This document shows positions 13,316 through 14,341 of a DNA stretch of 14,341 nt, piece by piece. The position numbers and the translations under genes were made by a program. The notes under the pieces are model-generated. The model was not told the origin of the DNA. It saw nothing but the letters and a program-made list of their open reading frames with translations, and ran no database searches. Where the stretch lies: contig JAPUKX010000113.1 of the NCBI GenBank assembly GCA_027295435.1, positions 1-14,341 on the forward strand, written 5' to 3'. Source of the stretch: Planctomycetota bacterium. GTDB taxonomy: Bacteria > Planctomycetota > Phycisphaerae > Phycisphaerales > SM1A02. How positions within the stretch are numbered: the first letter of the stretch is position 1; every line of letters starts with the position of its first letter.

Positions 13316-13325
13316 CCGCGGGCCT

Positions 13326-13340
13326 CAAGCCTCAAGCCTT
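13326..13340 (-). repeat. Tandem heptamer repeat, copy 2
   Basis: The 15 bases CAAGCCTCAAGCCTT are the exact reverse complement of 8022-8036. It lies between the fliR stop and the flhB start. A related tandem pair, ATGCCTC twice (12513-12526), lies just upstream of the fliR start. Confidence 0.5.
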
Positions 13341-13356
13341 ATAGACGGAATCAACC

Positions 13357-14341
13357 ATGGCCGAGGATTTGGGCGAGCGCTCGGAGGAGGCGACGCCAAA
13401 GCGGCGCCAAGAGGCCCGTGAGGAAGGCAATGTGGCCCGCAGCCAGGATCTGGCCGGCGGCCTGCTATTGCTCGCGGCCACCGTCATCCTCTGGGCGGCG
13501 GTATGGCCAATGCTCGGCCGATTCAAGACTGTGCTCGAAGCAGTTCTTGGGGGCGATACGCTGGGCAATCCGGTTGATCCGGCCCAAGCGATGACGGTGG
13601 TGGAGTACGTGGCGGCGGCGGGGGCCCGAATCGGTCTTCCGCTGCTGCTGATCACTGCCGTGGTCGCATTCCTGACCCACTTCTCGCAGGTCGGCTGGGT
13701 CTTTGCGCCAAAGGCTGTCCTGCCCAAGCTCAGCAAGCTGAACCCGATGAATGGCCTGAAGCGCATCTTCGGCATCTCCGGCCTGGTCAAGGTTTCGTTG
13801 GATACGCTCAAAGTCGTCCTGGTGATCGCCATCGCGGTGGCGACGGTGTTCCAGTATCGCAATCAGATTGTGGTGCTGCCCTACCTCAGCATCATGCAGT
13901 GCCTAGCCGAGAGCGCGAAGATGCTGCTTGATCTGGCGCTGCGGCTGATCGCCATCCTCCTGATTCTGGGTGTGTTCGATTTGCTCTTTCAGCGATGGAA
14001 GCACAAACAGGATCTGAAGATGACCAAGCACCAGGTCAAGGATGAGCTGAAGCAGACCGAGGGCGATCCGGAGACCAAACGCCGGCGCATGCGCATGCAG
14101 CAGCAGATTTCGATGCAGCGGGTCGCATCGGCTGTTCCCAAGGCTGATGTGGTGGTCACGAATCCCGAACACGTCTCCGTAGCTATCCAGTACGACGCCG
14201 AGCGGATGAACGCCCCGACGGTGATCGCCAAGGGGGCGGACTACCTGGCCCTGCGCATTCGCCAGATCGCGCTTCTTCGGGGCATCCCGGTCGTACAGCG
14301 CCCCCCTCTGGCCAGAGCGCTCTATCGCCAGATGGAGGTGG
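13357..14341 (+). CDS. flhB: Flagellar biosynthetic protein FlhB, 3' end beyond window
   Basis: Export-switch protein that changes substrate specificity from rod/hook to filament. 328 codons are visible; the frame is open at the right edge, with probably only a short part missing. The N-terminus MAEDLGERSEEATPKRRQEAREEG and NVARSQDL are typical. Four membrane helices follow (about 32-52, 88-106, 148-165, 188-210), then the linker FQRWKHKQDLKMTKHQVKDELKQTEGDP and the C-terminal domain with RVASAVPKADVVVTNPEH. The autocleavage site reads NPEH (residues 269-272, bases 14161-14172) instead of the usual NPTH: the scissile Asn-Pro and the His are kept. Start at 13357; the ribosome-binding site (ACGGA) is modest. 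It is 41 bases after fliR. Confidence 0.97.
   Translation, partial: MAEDLGERSEEATPKRRQEAREEGNVARSQDLAGGLLLLAATVILWAAVWPMLGRFKTVLEAVLGGDTLGNPVDPAQAMTVVEYVAAAGARIGLPLLLITAVVAFLTHFSQVGWVFAPKAVLPKLSKLNPMNGLKRIFGISGLVKVSLDTLKVVLVIAIAVATVFQYRNQIVVLPYLSIMQCLAESAKMLLDLALRLIAILLILGVFDLLFQRWKHKQDLKMTKHQVKDELKQTEGDPETKRRRMRMQQQISMQRVASAVPKADVVVTNPEHVSVAIQYDAERMNAPTVIAKGADYLALRIRQIALLRGIPVVQRPPLARALYRQMEV

Noticed and set aside
1..14341. Mobile elements, CRISPR arrays, tRNA or rRNA genes, defence islands
   Set aside because: No transposase, integrase, regular spaced repeats or RNA gene signatures were seen; the gene set is core metabolism, repair, envelope and flagellum.

Overview
The window looks like chromosomal DNA from a GC-rich Gram-negative bacterium, most probably a planctomycete (Phycisphaerae-like). 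This placement is an inference from protein style, GC content and gene content; no marker was compared by alignment. There is no insertion sequence, prophage, tRNA, rRNA or CRISPR array. It is ordinary core chromosome ending in a flagellar export cluster.

Left part, 1-4250: the 5' portion of rpsB (ribosomal protein S2, minus strand, running off the left edge) with a good sigma-70-type promoter; pyrC (dihydroorotase, minus); then uvrC (plus), divergent from pyrC. The pyrC-uvrC gap holds a 25-base near-perfect palindrome. UvrC carries the GIY-YIG, cysteine-cluster, UVR and RNase H-like parts but stops before the usual helix-hairpin-helix domain, and a strong hairpin follows its stop. Next come a small unidentified gene (minus) and a divergent DUF167/YggU gene (plus), which converges on ftsH.

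Middle part, 4245-8127: a minus-strand unit reading TPR/BamD-like secreted protein -> LptE-like lipoprotein -> FtsH, with a 4-base overlap and a 41-base gap. It looks like an envelope-biogenesis and quality-control operon. Its promoter appears to start the mRNA at the ATG itself.

Right part, 8128-14341: a plus-strand run of a diacylglycerol-kinase-family lipid kinase, fliL (apparently frameshifted by one base in an A run), fliN, fliO, fliP, fliQ, fliR and flhB (running off the right edge). These supply the flagellar export gate (FliO/P/Q/R, FlhB), a C-ring protein (FliN) and a stator-associated protein (FliL). fliM is absent from its usual place between fliL and fliN.

Two translation-level patterns stand out. 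Several stand-alone genes (pyrC, uvrC, the 81-aa gene, the TPR gene) have a -10 hexamer only 6-9 bases before the start codon, suggesting leaderless mRNAs. By contrast, fliL, fliN and fliO each have a perfect small hairpin at the Shine-Dalgarno site or start codon with GGA in its loop, the architecture bound by CsrA/RsmA, and fliO has a second one upstream. This possible coordinated post-transcriptional control is the most interesting signal in the window.
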